Below, piece after piece: positions 1 to 5,660 of a stretch of DNA of 5,725 bases (position 1 is the first letter of the stretch; the number at the start of each line of letters is the position of its first letter). Position numbers and translations under genes: made by a program. The notes beneath the pieces were generated by a model that did not search any database, was not told where the DNA came from, and saw nothing but the letters and a program-made list of their open reading frames with translations. Origin of the DNA: Methanospirillum sp. (GTDB lineage Archaea; Halobacteriota; Methanomicrobia; Methanomicrobiales; Methanospirillaceae); NCBI GenBank assembly GCA_028679485.1, contig JAJRBL010000010.1, forward strand, positions 1-5,725, read 5' to 3'.

Positions 1-1
1 C

Positions 2-325
2 TTCCAGCCGCCAAACACCAGTTCCATCATGAGTTCCGTCCCTCTGGAGCGAAGGGGGGCGGCATCTGCCATACGTACCTTCTTTAATAATACGGGAATG
101 GTCATCTCCATGTCGATTGCCCTGCCCCTGCTCATCAGCACGGTCCCTCTTGAAGAGATGATGAACATGTTCGTCGTCGGAGGGATGAACCAGCCTGAAT
201 CGGTTCAGATATCATTCACAAACGGAATCACGTTCATATTCTGGATCTCTTCTGCAATCACCATCCTCGCGATACTGATATCTGCCATGCGGGGAAAAGG
301 GGATTATCTTCAAAAAACCGAGTAA
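2..325 (+). CDS. Major facilitator superfamily exporter, DHA2 (EmrB/QacA-like) type, C-terminal fragment
   Basis: This is the last 107 residues of a membrane transporter whose start lies beyond the left edge; the reading frame is open from base 2. The visible part begins with a segment of the form FQPPNTSSIMSSVP followed by ERRGAASAIRTFFNNTG. That matches the conserved late-helix region of 14-helix drug/proton antiporters of the DHA2 family, where an N-T...IM..VP...RG-AS pattern is typical. Two hydrophobic helices follow: one around TGMVISMSIALPLLISTV and a final one around ITFIFWISSAITILAILISA. A short basic cytoplasmic tail ends in TAA. Members of this family expel drugs or other small molecules in exchange for protons; the substrate cannot be read from this fragment. 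An ATG at 29 is internal to the conserved region and is not a credible start. The gene is convergent with the M3 peptidase and shows no functional link to it. The family call is confident; the exact subfamily is less so. Confidence 0.85.
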   Translation, partial: FQPPNTSSIMSSVPLERRGAASAIRTFFNNTGMVISMSIALPLLISTVPLEEMMNMFVVGGMNQPESVQISFTNGITFIFWISSAITILAILISAMRGKGDYLQKTE

Positions 326-357
326 AAACGCAGTAATTAATCTCTACCCTGAAATAC

Positions 358-367
358 TTCTTTTTTT
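358..367 (+). terminator. T-rich tract after the transporter gene
   Basis: A pyrimidine tract with seven consecutive T residues (361-367), preceded by TTC, lies about 33 bp after the transporter stop codon. Archaeal RNA polymerase commonly terminates at U-rich stretches without needing a hairpin, and no convincing hairpin precedes this one. A GGAAG/CTTCC dyad (396-408) lies downstream, on the wrong side for a bacterial-style terminator. Confidence 0.5.
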
Positions 368-429
368 CCAGGAATGAAACCAGGTACCATACCCGGGAAG
401 ATACTTCCTGACATCCTGTCACCAGAGAG

Positions 430-439
430 AAAAATAAAT
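430..439 (-). terminator. T-rich tract after the M3 peptidase gene
   Basis: On the minus strand a T-rich stretch (ATTTATTTTT) lies about 18-27 bases past the M3 peptidase stop codon. With the plus-strand tract at 358-367 it would separate the two convergent genes. No stable hairpin was found before it, so this is a U-tract-only archaeal terminator candidate. Confidence 0.4.
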
Positions 440-456
440 GAAGAATTGAATGAAAG

Positions 457-2541
457 TCAGGTATCAGAGGTACTATTCCGGAGTCTCTGCAAAAAAGCCT
501 CCTGACCTGGTTCTTTTCCGAGGAATCCTCTCAGAAGATCCCTGCCATCCTGCATATTTCCCGGCTCAAGTATCCAGTGACGGTAGTTCATACCGGTTGT
601 CGAATTCCCGATACCCGTCTCCTCAAACCGGGAGAACAGATTTATTGCATATATCTTCGACCAGAGATAACTGTAATACCCGGCATCATACCCGCCTGCA
701 AAATGAGGGATTGAAGCCGGTTCGTGGCCTCCTTGCACCGGGTCAATCCCCAGGATCTCTTTGTACAGGGAGTCGGATATCCCGATCACATTCACCGGTC
801 CTGGCCTTGTATTGAACTCCATATCCTCCTTCGCATATACCAATTGTCCCGCATATGTCGTCCCGATGTCAATATCACGGGAGGCTATCAGGTTATCTCT
901 CATATCTGCAGGCAGTTTCCCGGACTGATTTGTGTAATGTCCGGATAGCTGATCGATCACTTCAGGATCCCATATCCACTCCTCCATGGCCTGTGAAGGT
1001 GTCTCGGTAAAGTCGAGTTCAACATTATCTATCCCGGATAATGTTCCATAGGGAGCGGTAGAGAGAGATTCGTGAAGAGTATGACCAAACTCATGGAATA
1101 ATGTCTCGACTTCGTTAAAAGGGAGAAGCGAGGGCTTTTCTTCGGCAGGTTTCGGAAAATTCCCAACGATTGTAGTTATCGGAACAACATATGATCCATT
1201 ATCACGTTCCCTGGGATAGTTCAGGGCAAATGTCGCCATATGGCGGTATTTGCCATCTCTCGGGAAGAGGTCGCAGTAGAGGTACGCGATAAGCCGGCCA
1301 TCAGAGGTGTTGACTATCCGGTACAGGGTAACATCAGGAGACCAGACATCTGCCTCTTCAACCTCCTCTAATCTGATCCCAAATAATGCCCCGTACCAAG
1401 AAAACATCACGCTTAAAACACGTTCAAGAGGAAAGTACTCACTGATCTCTTCATCGTTGACGGAATATCCCTGCTCTTTGAGTTTTTCGGTGTAATAACT
1501 GATATCCCAGGGTTCGAGCCTGGTTGCACGGGGATCCTCGTTTTCTTTAAACCGTAACAGCACGGCCTCTTCTTCAAGTGCCTTCGAATGAAGGGGGATC
1601 TCTAAAGAATCTAGGAACTTCGTTACATTCCCCGGGCTTCCTGCCATCCTGCCATCGATCTGGTATGCTGCCCAGGAGTCGTAGCCGAGTTTCTCTGCAA
1701 TCTGCTGACGAATCTGGATCGCCTCCTCCAGAAGCCTGGTATTATTCGCCGCCTGTATATTCTTGGAAGCGGTCATCATCCGTCTCCTGGTATCTTCCTG
1801 CACGGCATACTTCATTACCGGATTATAATCAGGATACTTCATGGTGACCAGGTACGTTCCGTTGTCGGTCAGGGAGAACGTCTTAAGTGTCTCTTCAGGA
1901 ACACCCTTCAGTTCATCTGCGGTAAATAACAGGGTGGTATTATCATTGTTCAGGTTCGCGCTATATTCACTCTCTACCTTGGTAAGGTTTTCCCGCAACA
2001 TTCTGACCCCGGCAATCTGATCGTCAGGCAATAAAAGCCCGTTCTTTTCATACTTGCGAAGTGTCACCTCTGATAAACGGGATTCCTCCGGCGTTGCTGG
2101 TTTTACGGATCTGAAAGCATCATACAAGTCCCGCCTGGTTGAGACATTGAATAAAAATGAGATTTTCTTCTGTTCTGCCTCCATCCCTTCACCTGCTATC
2201 CCGGTATCAGGATATATATATCCCATCAGGACAAGGGGCAGGACGGCATCGTTGAACTCGCTGATTATTTGATCGAACCTGACCAGAGTATTATTTACGG
2301 TCCGGTCATCAGGGTCGGTCTCTCCAATCTCATTCAGGGATTGATTTGCCTTCAGTACTGCCTGATTGTACCGCTCGGTTATCTCCCCCAGCTCAAAATG
2401 AGTCTTCATTATACTTTCAGTGGCCAAACTGCCATTATCAGGGATCTCGTCGGCGGATGCCATGCACCAGCAGAGCATAACAAGGCATATCACGGCACAG
2501 ATACGAGAAACGGTCAGAGAAAAACAAGATGAATCATACAT
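457..2541 (-). CDS. Secreted M3A-family zinc oligopeptidase (thimet oligopeptidase-like)
   Basis: This 694-residue zinc endopeptidase should cleave short peptides. The active-site motif HEFGH is at residues 483-487, with H483 and H487 as zinc ligands and E484 as catalytic base. The third ligand is most likely E513 in DFTETPSQ, which matches the DFVEAPSQ segment of mammalian thimet oligopeptidase. The substrate-binding glycine/tyrosine loop PHFAGGYDAGYYSYLW (612-627) supplies H613, Y618, Y622 and Y625 at the expected places. The following stretch (GMNYR, ILEPG, FLGKEPGQEAFL) also matches the thimet oligopeptidase C-terminus. Residues 1-30 form a Sec signal peptide: R13, a hydrophobic core at 14-26, and a likely cut after ASA30. 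Fourteen N-X-S/T sequons support an extracytoplasmic location. No C-terminal anchor is visible, so the mature enzyme is probably secreted or periplasm-like. Most characterised M3A enzymes are cytosolic, so export is the odd point. The chosen ATG is supported by a TATA-like box 26 bp upstream. It is transcribed away from the subtilase gene. Confidence 0.93.
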   Translation of the reverse strand: MYDSSCFSLTVSRICAVICLVMLCWCMASADEIPDNGSLATESIMKTHFELGEITERYNQAVLKANQSLNEIGETDPDDRTVNNTLVRFDQIISEFNDAVLPLVLMGYIYPDTGIAGEGMEAEQKKISFLFNVSTRRDLYDAFRSVKPATPEESRLSEVTLRKYEKNGLLLPDDQIAGVRMLRENLTKVESEYSANLNNDNTTLLFTADELKGVPEETLKTFSLTDNGTYLVTMKYPDYNPVMKYAVQEDTRRRMMTASKNIQAANNTRLLEEAIQIRQQIAEKLGYDSWAAYQIDGRMAGSPGNVTKFLDSLEIPLHSKALEEEAVLLRFKENEDPRATRLEPWDISYYTEKLKEQGYSVNDEEISEYFPLERVLSVMFSWYGALFGIRLEEVEEADVWSPDVTLYRIVNTSDGRLIAYLYCDLFPRDGKYRHMATFALNYPRERDNGSYVVPITTIVGNFPKPAEEKPSLLPFNEVETLFHEFGHTLHESLSTAPYGTLSGIDNVELDFTETPSQAMEEWIWDPEVIDQLSGHYTNQSGKLPADMRDNLIASRDIDIGTTYAGQLVYAKEDMEFNTRPGPVNVIGISDSLYKEILGIDPVQGGHEPASIPHFAGGYDAGYYSYLWSKIYAINLFSRFEETGIGNSTTGMNYRHWILEPGNMQDGRDLLRGFLGKEPGQEAFLQRLRNSTSDT

Positions 2542-2563
2542 ATCTTACATTGGGGTAGAGAGG

Positions 2564-2570
2564 AATATAT
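2564..2570 (-). promoter_or_regulatory. TATA-like box for the M3 peptidase; probably leaderless mRNA
   Basis: The minus-strand sequence ATATATT is centred 26 bp upstream of the A of the peptidase ATG (base 2541). Archaeal TATA boxes usually sit about 26 bp before the transcript start, so transcription would begin at or very near the start codon. No Shine-Dalgarno-like sequence is visible before the ATG, which fits a leaderless message. The upstream BRE element is not strong. Confidence 0.6.
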
Positions 2571-2587
2571 GGATCGGATACGTGTCC

Positions 2588-2602
2588 AGGGATAAGATCC
2601 CT
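2588..2602. promoter_or_regulatory. Perfect 6-bp inverted repeat upstream of the M3 peptidase promoter
   Basis: AGGGAT (2588-2593) and ATCCCT (2597-2602) form a perfect dyad around a 3-bp centre. It lies about 20 bp upstream of the peptidase TATA box inside the divergent intergenic region. Its size and position fit a dimeric regulator site, but 6-bp arms also occur by chance, and no known regulator motif was recognised. Confidence 0.3.
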
Positions 2603-2630
2603 CTTAATTGTTGGCAGAATCTGAAGAGAT

Positions 2631-2711
2631 CTGCAATAGTCCAGGAACTGCATGGAGTATCAGGCGAACATATTCTCCATCTCACTTCGGTTATTCTAAA
2701 ACCTATTGCAG
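2631..2711. repeat. Widely spaced 9-bp inverted repeat in the divergent intergenic region
   Basis: CTGCAATAG (2631-2639) recurs as its exact reverse complement CTATTGCAG (2703-2711), 63 bp apart. A second dyad, ATGGAG (2652-2657) with CTCCAT (2675-2680), lies between the arms. An 8-bp palindrome, AGTGCACT (2710-2717), abuts the right arm about 14 bp upstream of the subtilase TATA box. This could be a paired operator shared by both promoters. A 9-bp inverted match within 240 bp is somewhat unlikely by chance but not decisive. Confidence 0.3.
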
Positions 2712-2731
2712 TGCACTATAATAACAAATTC

Positions 2732-2778
2732 TTTATATATTTCACCTACAATATTCACCATAATATTTTAATCTGGTG
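2732..2778 (+). promoter_or_regulatory. Promoter and ribosome binding site of the subtilase gene
   Basis: TTTATATAT (2732-2740) is a strong TATA-like box. A transcript start about 26 bp after its centre would fall near 2762, leaving a leader of roughly 22 bases. Within that leader GGTG (2775-2778) can pair with the archaeal 16S rRNA tail and lies 5 bases before the ATG at 2784. This supports the chosen start and contrasts with the apparently leaderless M3 peptidase message on the other side. Confidence 0.6.
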
Positions 2779-2783
2779 TTACG

Positions 2784-5048
2784 ATGGAAATAAGTACTGT
2801 ACTGAAGGGGTTAATCATAACAATGATCTGTATTGCTATGCTGCCCTGCTGGGGAATAGCCGATGATTATTCAGGAGGGGATATACTCAGTCTTCAGAGT
2901 CAGTCAGACCTGCCTGATTATGCCGAAGGGAGAATACTGGTAAAAACTGAAACCGGTCCGGAGGGTACTGTCCAGGCTCTCAGCGATGTCAGTGCTGAAA
3001 TTGGAGCTATAGTAGAGGAAGACTACTCTTCAGAAGGATTTGACGGACTCGCCCTTGTATCCCTTCCGGCGAATATGTCTGTACAGGACGGAGTCTCATT
3101 TTACGACAACAAGCCGGGAGTGGCGTATGCAGAACCTGACTATTACCGGTATATCACCGCAGTTCCCCAGGATCCCGAATTCTGGAGAGAATGGGGTATG
3201 CAGAACACCGGGCAGGTTTACCGGGAGAATATCAGTCCCGGGACACCAGGTGTTGATATTCACGCAACTGATGCCTGGAATTATCAGAACAGCAGCAAAA
3301 CCATCATAGCGGTTCTTGATACCGGAGTGGATTATAATCATCCTGACCTGGCCTCCAATATCTGGACAGATCCTGCCACCGGGACACACGGGTACAATGC
3401 CATATCAGGAACCAATGATCCGATGGACGGGCAGAATCATGGTACCCATTGTGCAGGGATTGCAGGGGCCGTGGCAAATAACGGAATCGGTGGAAGCGGC
3501 GTTGTCTGGAATGCAAGCCTCATGCCTGTACGCTGGATAAACAGCATGGGAATCGGTTCAGTCTCCGACGAGATATCCGCGATCCTCTGGGCTGAACGGA
3601 ACGGGGCAAAGATCATCTCCTGTTCATACGGGAAAACCTCCTTCAGCCAGGCTGAAAAGGATGCAATTGCGGGATCCAATGCCCTGTTCGTCATATCTGC
3701 CGGAAACAATAACGGGGATAATGATCTGCAGCCGGTATACCCGGCATCATACGATCTCCCGAATATCATATCTGTAGCAGCCCTTGACCCGGATAACAAT
3801 CTTGGAGGGTTCTCGAATTACGGAAAGAAGACGGTTCACCTGGCTGCCCCGGGAACACAGATCTATTCCACCACCAGAAGCATCTATACCCCGAGCCCGA
3901 TCTGGTATGATCCCTTCAATTCATTGGCAAACTGGACGATCACGGGAAACTGGACTCTTGACAATACGCTTTATGTTTCTCCCCCGTCAAGCGTGAAAGG
4001 TTCAGATGAAGGGCAGATAATGCTGCTTACCCTTAATAATCCCCTGAACCTGACCGGATTACAGAACCCGGTAATTTCATACCAGGTCATATCTTCAGGA
4101 CAGACCGGTACCGTTATCCTGGAGGGATCGTACAATGGAGGATCCACCTGGAATACGATCGATACCTGCTCGTTGTCATACACAGATATGGCATTTACCA
4201 TGAAACAGGCCGAGCTTCCGGCCAGTCTCTTCGGGGAGTCGGTTCTGATCAGATTCAGGATGGAAGGAAGAGGATTTGTCATCCTTGATGATCTCATGAT
4301 CTCAGACGGATACGGATCCCTGACGACACCGAGATGGGGATACATGAACGGAACATCCATGGCAGTTCCGATGGTAGCCGGTTCAGCCGGACTTCTCGCT
4401 GCATATGCCCCGGATGCCGGAATCACGGATATCAAGGAGGCGATACTGTCAGGAACGGATCCAGTCCCTTCGTTGCAGAACAAACTCGTAACCGGCGGCC
4501 GGCTCAACCTGACATCAGCCATGAAACACCTGACAACGAATACGGCCATACCCATCAAACCAGGCTGGAATTTTGTTTCGGTGCCAAAAGAACCTGCACC
4601 AGGATACGAGACTGCCAGGATATTTGCCGGGATAAATTCTTCAGGACATTCGGTGCTCTCCTACAAAGATGATGCAACCGGGTGGAAAACCCTGACTGCA
4701 GACGATCGGATACAGCCACTAAACGGGTACTGGATATACTCCATGAATGCTACGGAAGTTGCTGTTGTATTCAAAACACCGGTCATCGGTTCATCACGAC
4801 AGGTTGTATCAGGTTGGAACAGTATCTCCGGCTGGGCAGAAAACGAGGTTCCGGCAGACAAAACCCTCTCTTCACTGGGCAGTAACTGGTCTTACCTGGT
4901 GGGCTATGATGCCTCATCCCAACAGTACGAAGAAGTAATCATGAGAGGAGGAACCGGCAACATGAGCGATAAAAGGCCGGTGAAACCCTGGCATGGGTAC
5001 TGGCTGTACGCCACGGCAAATACCACCTATCAGGGACCACTAACCTGA
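2784..5048 (+). CDS. Secreted subtilisin-like S8 serine protease with inserted beta-sandwich domain and C-terminal surface repeats
   Basis: This 754-residue exported subtilase hydrolyses proteins outside the cell. A Sec signal peptide covers about residues 1-26 (hydrophobic core 9-21, likely cut after GIA26). A propeptide-like domain spans about 46-124 (EGRILVKT to YAEPDYY), and the catalytic domain opens with DPEFWREWGMQNTGQ. The catalytic triad is D179 (VLDTGVDYNHPDL), H219 (NHGTHCAG) and S525 (NGTSMAVP), with oxyanion asparagine N308 (SAGNNNG). C223 beside the active-site histidine recalls the free cysteine of proteinase K. LAAPG (353-357) and GTS (523-525) are normally under about 20 residues apart but here are separated by about 165. 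The insert, roughly 366-513, has NWTITGNW, SYNGGSTW, VLIRFRM and LDDLMIS. This resembles beta-sandwich domains inserted in other subtilases and bacillopeptidase F-like proteins. Two PGWN...GYW repeats close the protein. Fourteen sequons are present. No transmembrane anchor or sorting signal is seen at the C-terminus, so the enzyme is probably released or held non-covalently. Confidence 0.95.
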   Translation: MEISTVLKGLIITMICIAMLPCWGIADDYSGGDILSLQSQSDLPDYAEGRILVKTETGPEGTVQALSDVSAEIGAIVEEDYSSEGFDGLALVSLPANMSVQDGVSFYDNKPGVAYAEPDYYRYITAVPQDPEFWREWGMQNTGQVYRENISPGTPGVDIHATDAWNYQNSSKTIIAVLDTGVDYNHPDLASNIWTDPATGTHGYNAISGTNDPMDGQNHGTHCAGIAGAVANNGIGGSGVVWNASLMPVRWINSMGIGSVSDEISAILWAERNGAKIISCSYGKTSFSQAEKDAIAGSNALFVISAGNNNGDNDLQPVYPASYDLPNIISVAALDPDNNLGGFSNYGKKTVHLAAPGTQIYSTTRSIYTPSPIWYDPFNSLANWTITGNWTLDNTLYVSPPSSVKGSDEGQIMLLTLNNPLNLTGLQNPVISYQVISSGQTGTVILEGSYNGGSTWNTIDTCSLSYTDMAFTMKQAELPASLFGESVLIRFRMEGRGFVILDDLMISDGYGSLTTPRWGYMNGTSMAVPMVAGSAGLLAAYAPDAGITDIKEAILSGTDPVPSLQNKLVTGGRLNLTSAMKHLTTNTAIPIKPGWNFVSVPKEPAPGYETARIFAGINSSGHSVLSYKDDATGWKTLTADDRIQPLNGYWIYSMNATEVAVVFKTPVIGSSRQVVSGWNSISGWAENEVPADKTLSSLGSNWSYLVGYDASSQQYEEVIMRGGTGNMSDKRPVKPWHGYWLYATANTTYQGPLT
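4548..5030 (+). repeat. Tandem C-terminal protein repeats of the subtilase
   Basis: Residues 589-668 and 673-749 of the subtilase share one plan. Each has an opening GWN followed by hydrophobic residues and S (PGWNFVSVP; SGWNSISGW), a middle aromatic strand (VLSYKDDATGW; YLVGYDASSQQY), and a closing P-x-x-GYW-[IL]-Y (PLNGYWIY; PWHGYWLY). At DNA level the closing GGGTACTGG is retained in both. Repeats of this type recur in methanogen surface and secreted proteins. A role in substrate or envelope binding is inference. Confidence 0.65.
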
Positions 5049-5057
5049 TCTTTTTTT
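5029..5057 (+). terminator. Hairpin plus T7 terminator spanning the subtilase stop codon
   Basis: ATCAGG (5029-5034) pairs perfectly with CCTGAT (5044-5049) around a 9-base loop. One base later comes a run of seven T residues (5051-5057). The TGA stop codon (5046-5048) lies inside the 3' arm. The arrangement looks like a bacterial intrinsic terminator, although the T-run alone might suffice in an archaeon. Confidence 0.6.
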
Positions 5058-5065
5058 GATAAACC

Positions 5066-5073
5066 TTTATAAT
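5066..5073 (+). promoter_or_regulatory. TATA-like box for the PspC gene; probably leaderless mRNA
   Basis: TTTATAAT is centred about 25 bp before the ATG at 5094, preceded by the A-rich ATAAACC, which could serve as BRE. The spacing places the transcript start at the start codon, and no Shine-Dalgarno sequence is evident. The box lies only about 10 bp after the subtilase T7 tract, so the terminator and the next promoter are packed into 45 bp. Confidence 0.6.
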
Positions 5074-5093
5074 TGAAGATATCATGTTAGGTA

Positions 5094-5315
5094 ATGGAAC
5101 CAAAAAAGTTGTACCGGGCACGCAAAGACAAGATTCTGGGAGGGGTCTGTGGCGGATTCGGCCATTACATGGATATCGATCCGGTTCTTGTAAGAATTCT
5201 CTTTATTCTCCTGATATTAGTATGGGGAGCAGGGATTCTCATCTACCTGATCGCATGGATTATCATTCCGCTTGAACCGGAGGAGGCGGATTACGAGGTT
5301 CATCCGCAATCCTGA
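5094..5315 (+). CDS. Small PspC-domain membrane protein
   Basis: This 73-residue protein consists of little more than one PspC domain. It has a basic start (EPKKLYRARKDK), the signature GGVCGGFGHYMDIDP (16-30) and VLVR, then a long hydrophobic stretch at about 33-59 ending in IIIP and a short acidic tail (EPEEADYE). The family is named for phage-shock protein C of enterobacteria, a membrane partner of the envelope-stress protein PspA. Standalone short forms are common in bacteria and archaea and their role is poorly defined. No pspA, pspB or pspF homologue lies beside it here, so a role in envelope stress is only a family-based inference. The TATA-like box 25 bp upstream supports this ATG over the out-of-frame ATG at 5084. 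The gene is convergent with the histone gene. Confidence 0.9.
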   Translation: MEPKKLYRARKDKILGGVCGGFGHYMDIDPVLVRILFILLILVWGAGILIYLIAWIIIPLEPEEADYEVHPQS

Positions 5316-5371
5316 TATGAAAGATTGTTATCCCAATATTAGACTGTAAACAGGAATCAGGTGCATTTTTT
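5311..5371 (+). terminator. Possible terminator of the PspC gene
   Basis: Six T residues (5366-5371) lie about 50 bp past the pspC stop. CCTGAT (5311-5316, containing the TGA stop) could pair with ATCAGG (5356-5361), four bases before the T-run. The 39-base loop holds only weak internal stems, such as ATTG/CAAT at 5324-5337. The T-run is the more trustworthy part. Confidence 0.35.
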
Positions 5372-5398
5372 CCGTGCCTGGCATGATGGCAGGATCTC

Positions 5399-5446
5399 AA
5401 AAAAAGTGATATTTGGTATATCCGGGGATTCCGGGAGTATACCAAA
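5399..5446 (-). terminator. Hairpin plus T7 terminator of the histone gene
   Basis: Three bases past the histone stop codon on the minus strand, TTTGGTATA pairs perfectly with TATACCAAA (plus-strand arms 5438-5446 and 5412-5420). An inner CCGG/CCGG pair (5431-5434 with 5422-5425) closes a 5-base loop, with a 1-versus-3-base internal bulge between the two stems. After a further 6 bases the minus strand has seven T residues (5405-5399). This is a strong stem-loop and U-tract at the expected place for the 3' end of the histone mRNA. Confidence 0.65.
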
Positions 5447-5449
5447 AGA

Positions 5450-5656
5450 TTACCTGGACTTGGAAGCCATCTCGATATCTTCTTCTTTCAGAGTCTTCCT
5501 TCCTGCATGTGAAGCAAGCTTGTTTGCATCCTTCACCAGCTTTGCGATAAATTCTTCAGTTTTCTGCACAAGCAACGCCGATGCATCGCTTCCGATACGC
5601 TCAGCGCCACTCTTTTTTGCAACTCGTGCAACTGCTGCTACAGGTAAATCTGCCAT
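5450..5656 (-). CDS. Archaeal histone (HMf family)
   Basis: This 68-residue protein is a single histone fold that dimerises, wraps DNA and stacks into longer chromatin fibres. It aligns without gaps to HMfB of Methanothermus fervidus with a one-residue offset. DNA-contacting residues R11, R20 (GAER), R53, K54 and T55 (HAGRKT) correspond to HMfB R10, R19, R52, K53 and T54. The dimer-dimer interface residues L47, H50 and D60 match HMfB L46, H49 and D59, so tetramers and extended assemblies are plausible. The three helices fall at about 5-14, 22-48 and 57-66. The C-terminus (IEMASKSR) is slightly shorter than in HMfB and lacks its RRFKK end. An AAGGTAAT sequence 5-12 bases before the ATG acts as a ribosome binding site and supports this start. 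The gene is transcribed alone, convergent with pspC, and ends in a clear hairpin and T-run. Confidence 0.96.
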   Translation of the reverse strand: MADLPVAAVARVAKKSGAERIGSDASALLVQKTEEFIAKLVKDANKLASHAGRKTLKEEDIEMASKSR

Positions 5657-5660
5657 AGTT

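Noticed and set aside
396..408. GGAAG-ATA-CTTCC hairpin in the first convergent intergenic region
   Set aside because: No T-run follows it on either strand in the right order, so it does not make a terminator. The 5-bp arms are short enough to be chance.
450..815. 121-residue plus-strand ORF
   Set aside because: It is fully antisense to the C-terminus of the M3 peptidase, whose conserved substrate-binding motifs lie in this stretch. The ORF protein has no recognisable domain and there is no promoter.
2539..2541. Possible lipoprotein reading of the two signal peptides (cysteines near the end of the hydrophobic core)
   Set aside because: Neither LCWC in the M3 peptidase nor MLPC in the subtilase fits the lipobox pattern. 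Both have ordinary small-residue cleavage sites (ASA, GIA) just after.
2420..2866. 148-residue plus-strand ORF spanning the divergent intergenic region
   Set aside because: It runs antisense through the M3 signal peptide and overlaps the start of the subtilase in another frame. Both flanking genes have convincing starts, and this ORF shows no family features.
3971..4558. 195-residue minus-strand ORF inside the subtilase gene
   Set aside because: It is antisense to the inserted domain and the catalytic serine region. Its composition is rich in Pro, Ser and Arg as expected for a shadow frame, with no recognisable domain.
5084..5275. Alternative plus-strand ORF starting 10 bases before the PspC ATG
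   Set aside because: The frame gives no recognisable protein, while the frame from 5094 gives a complete PspC domain with a well-placed TATA box.
5375..5394. Imperfect dyad around CTGGCATGATGGCAG between pspC and the histone gene
   Set aside because: It contains G-G mismatches and no stable stem, and it is not followed by a T-run. I treat it as chance.
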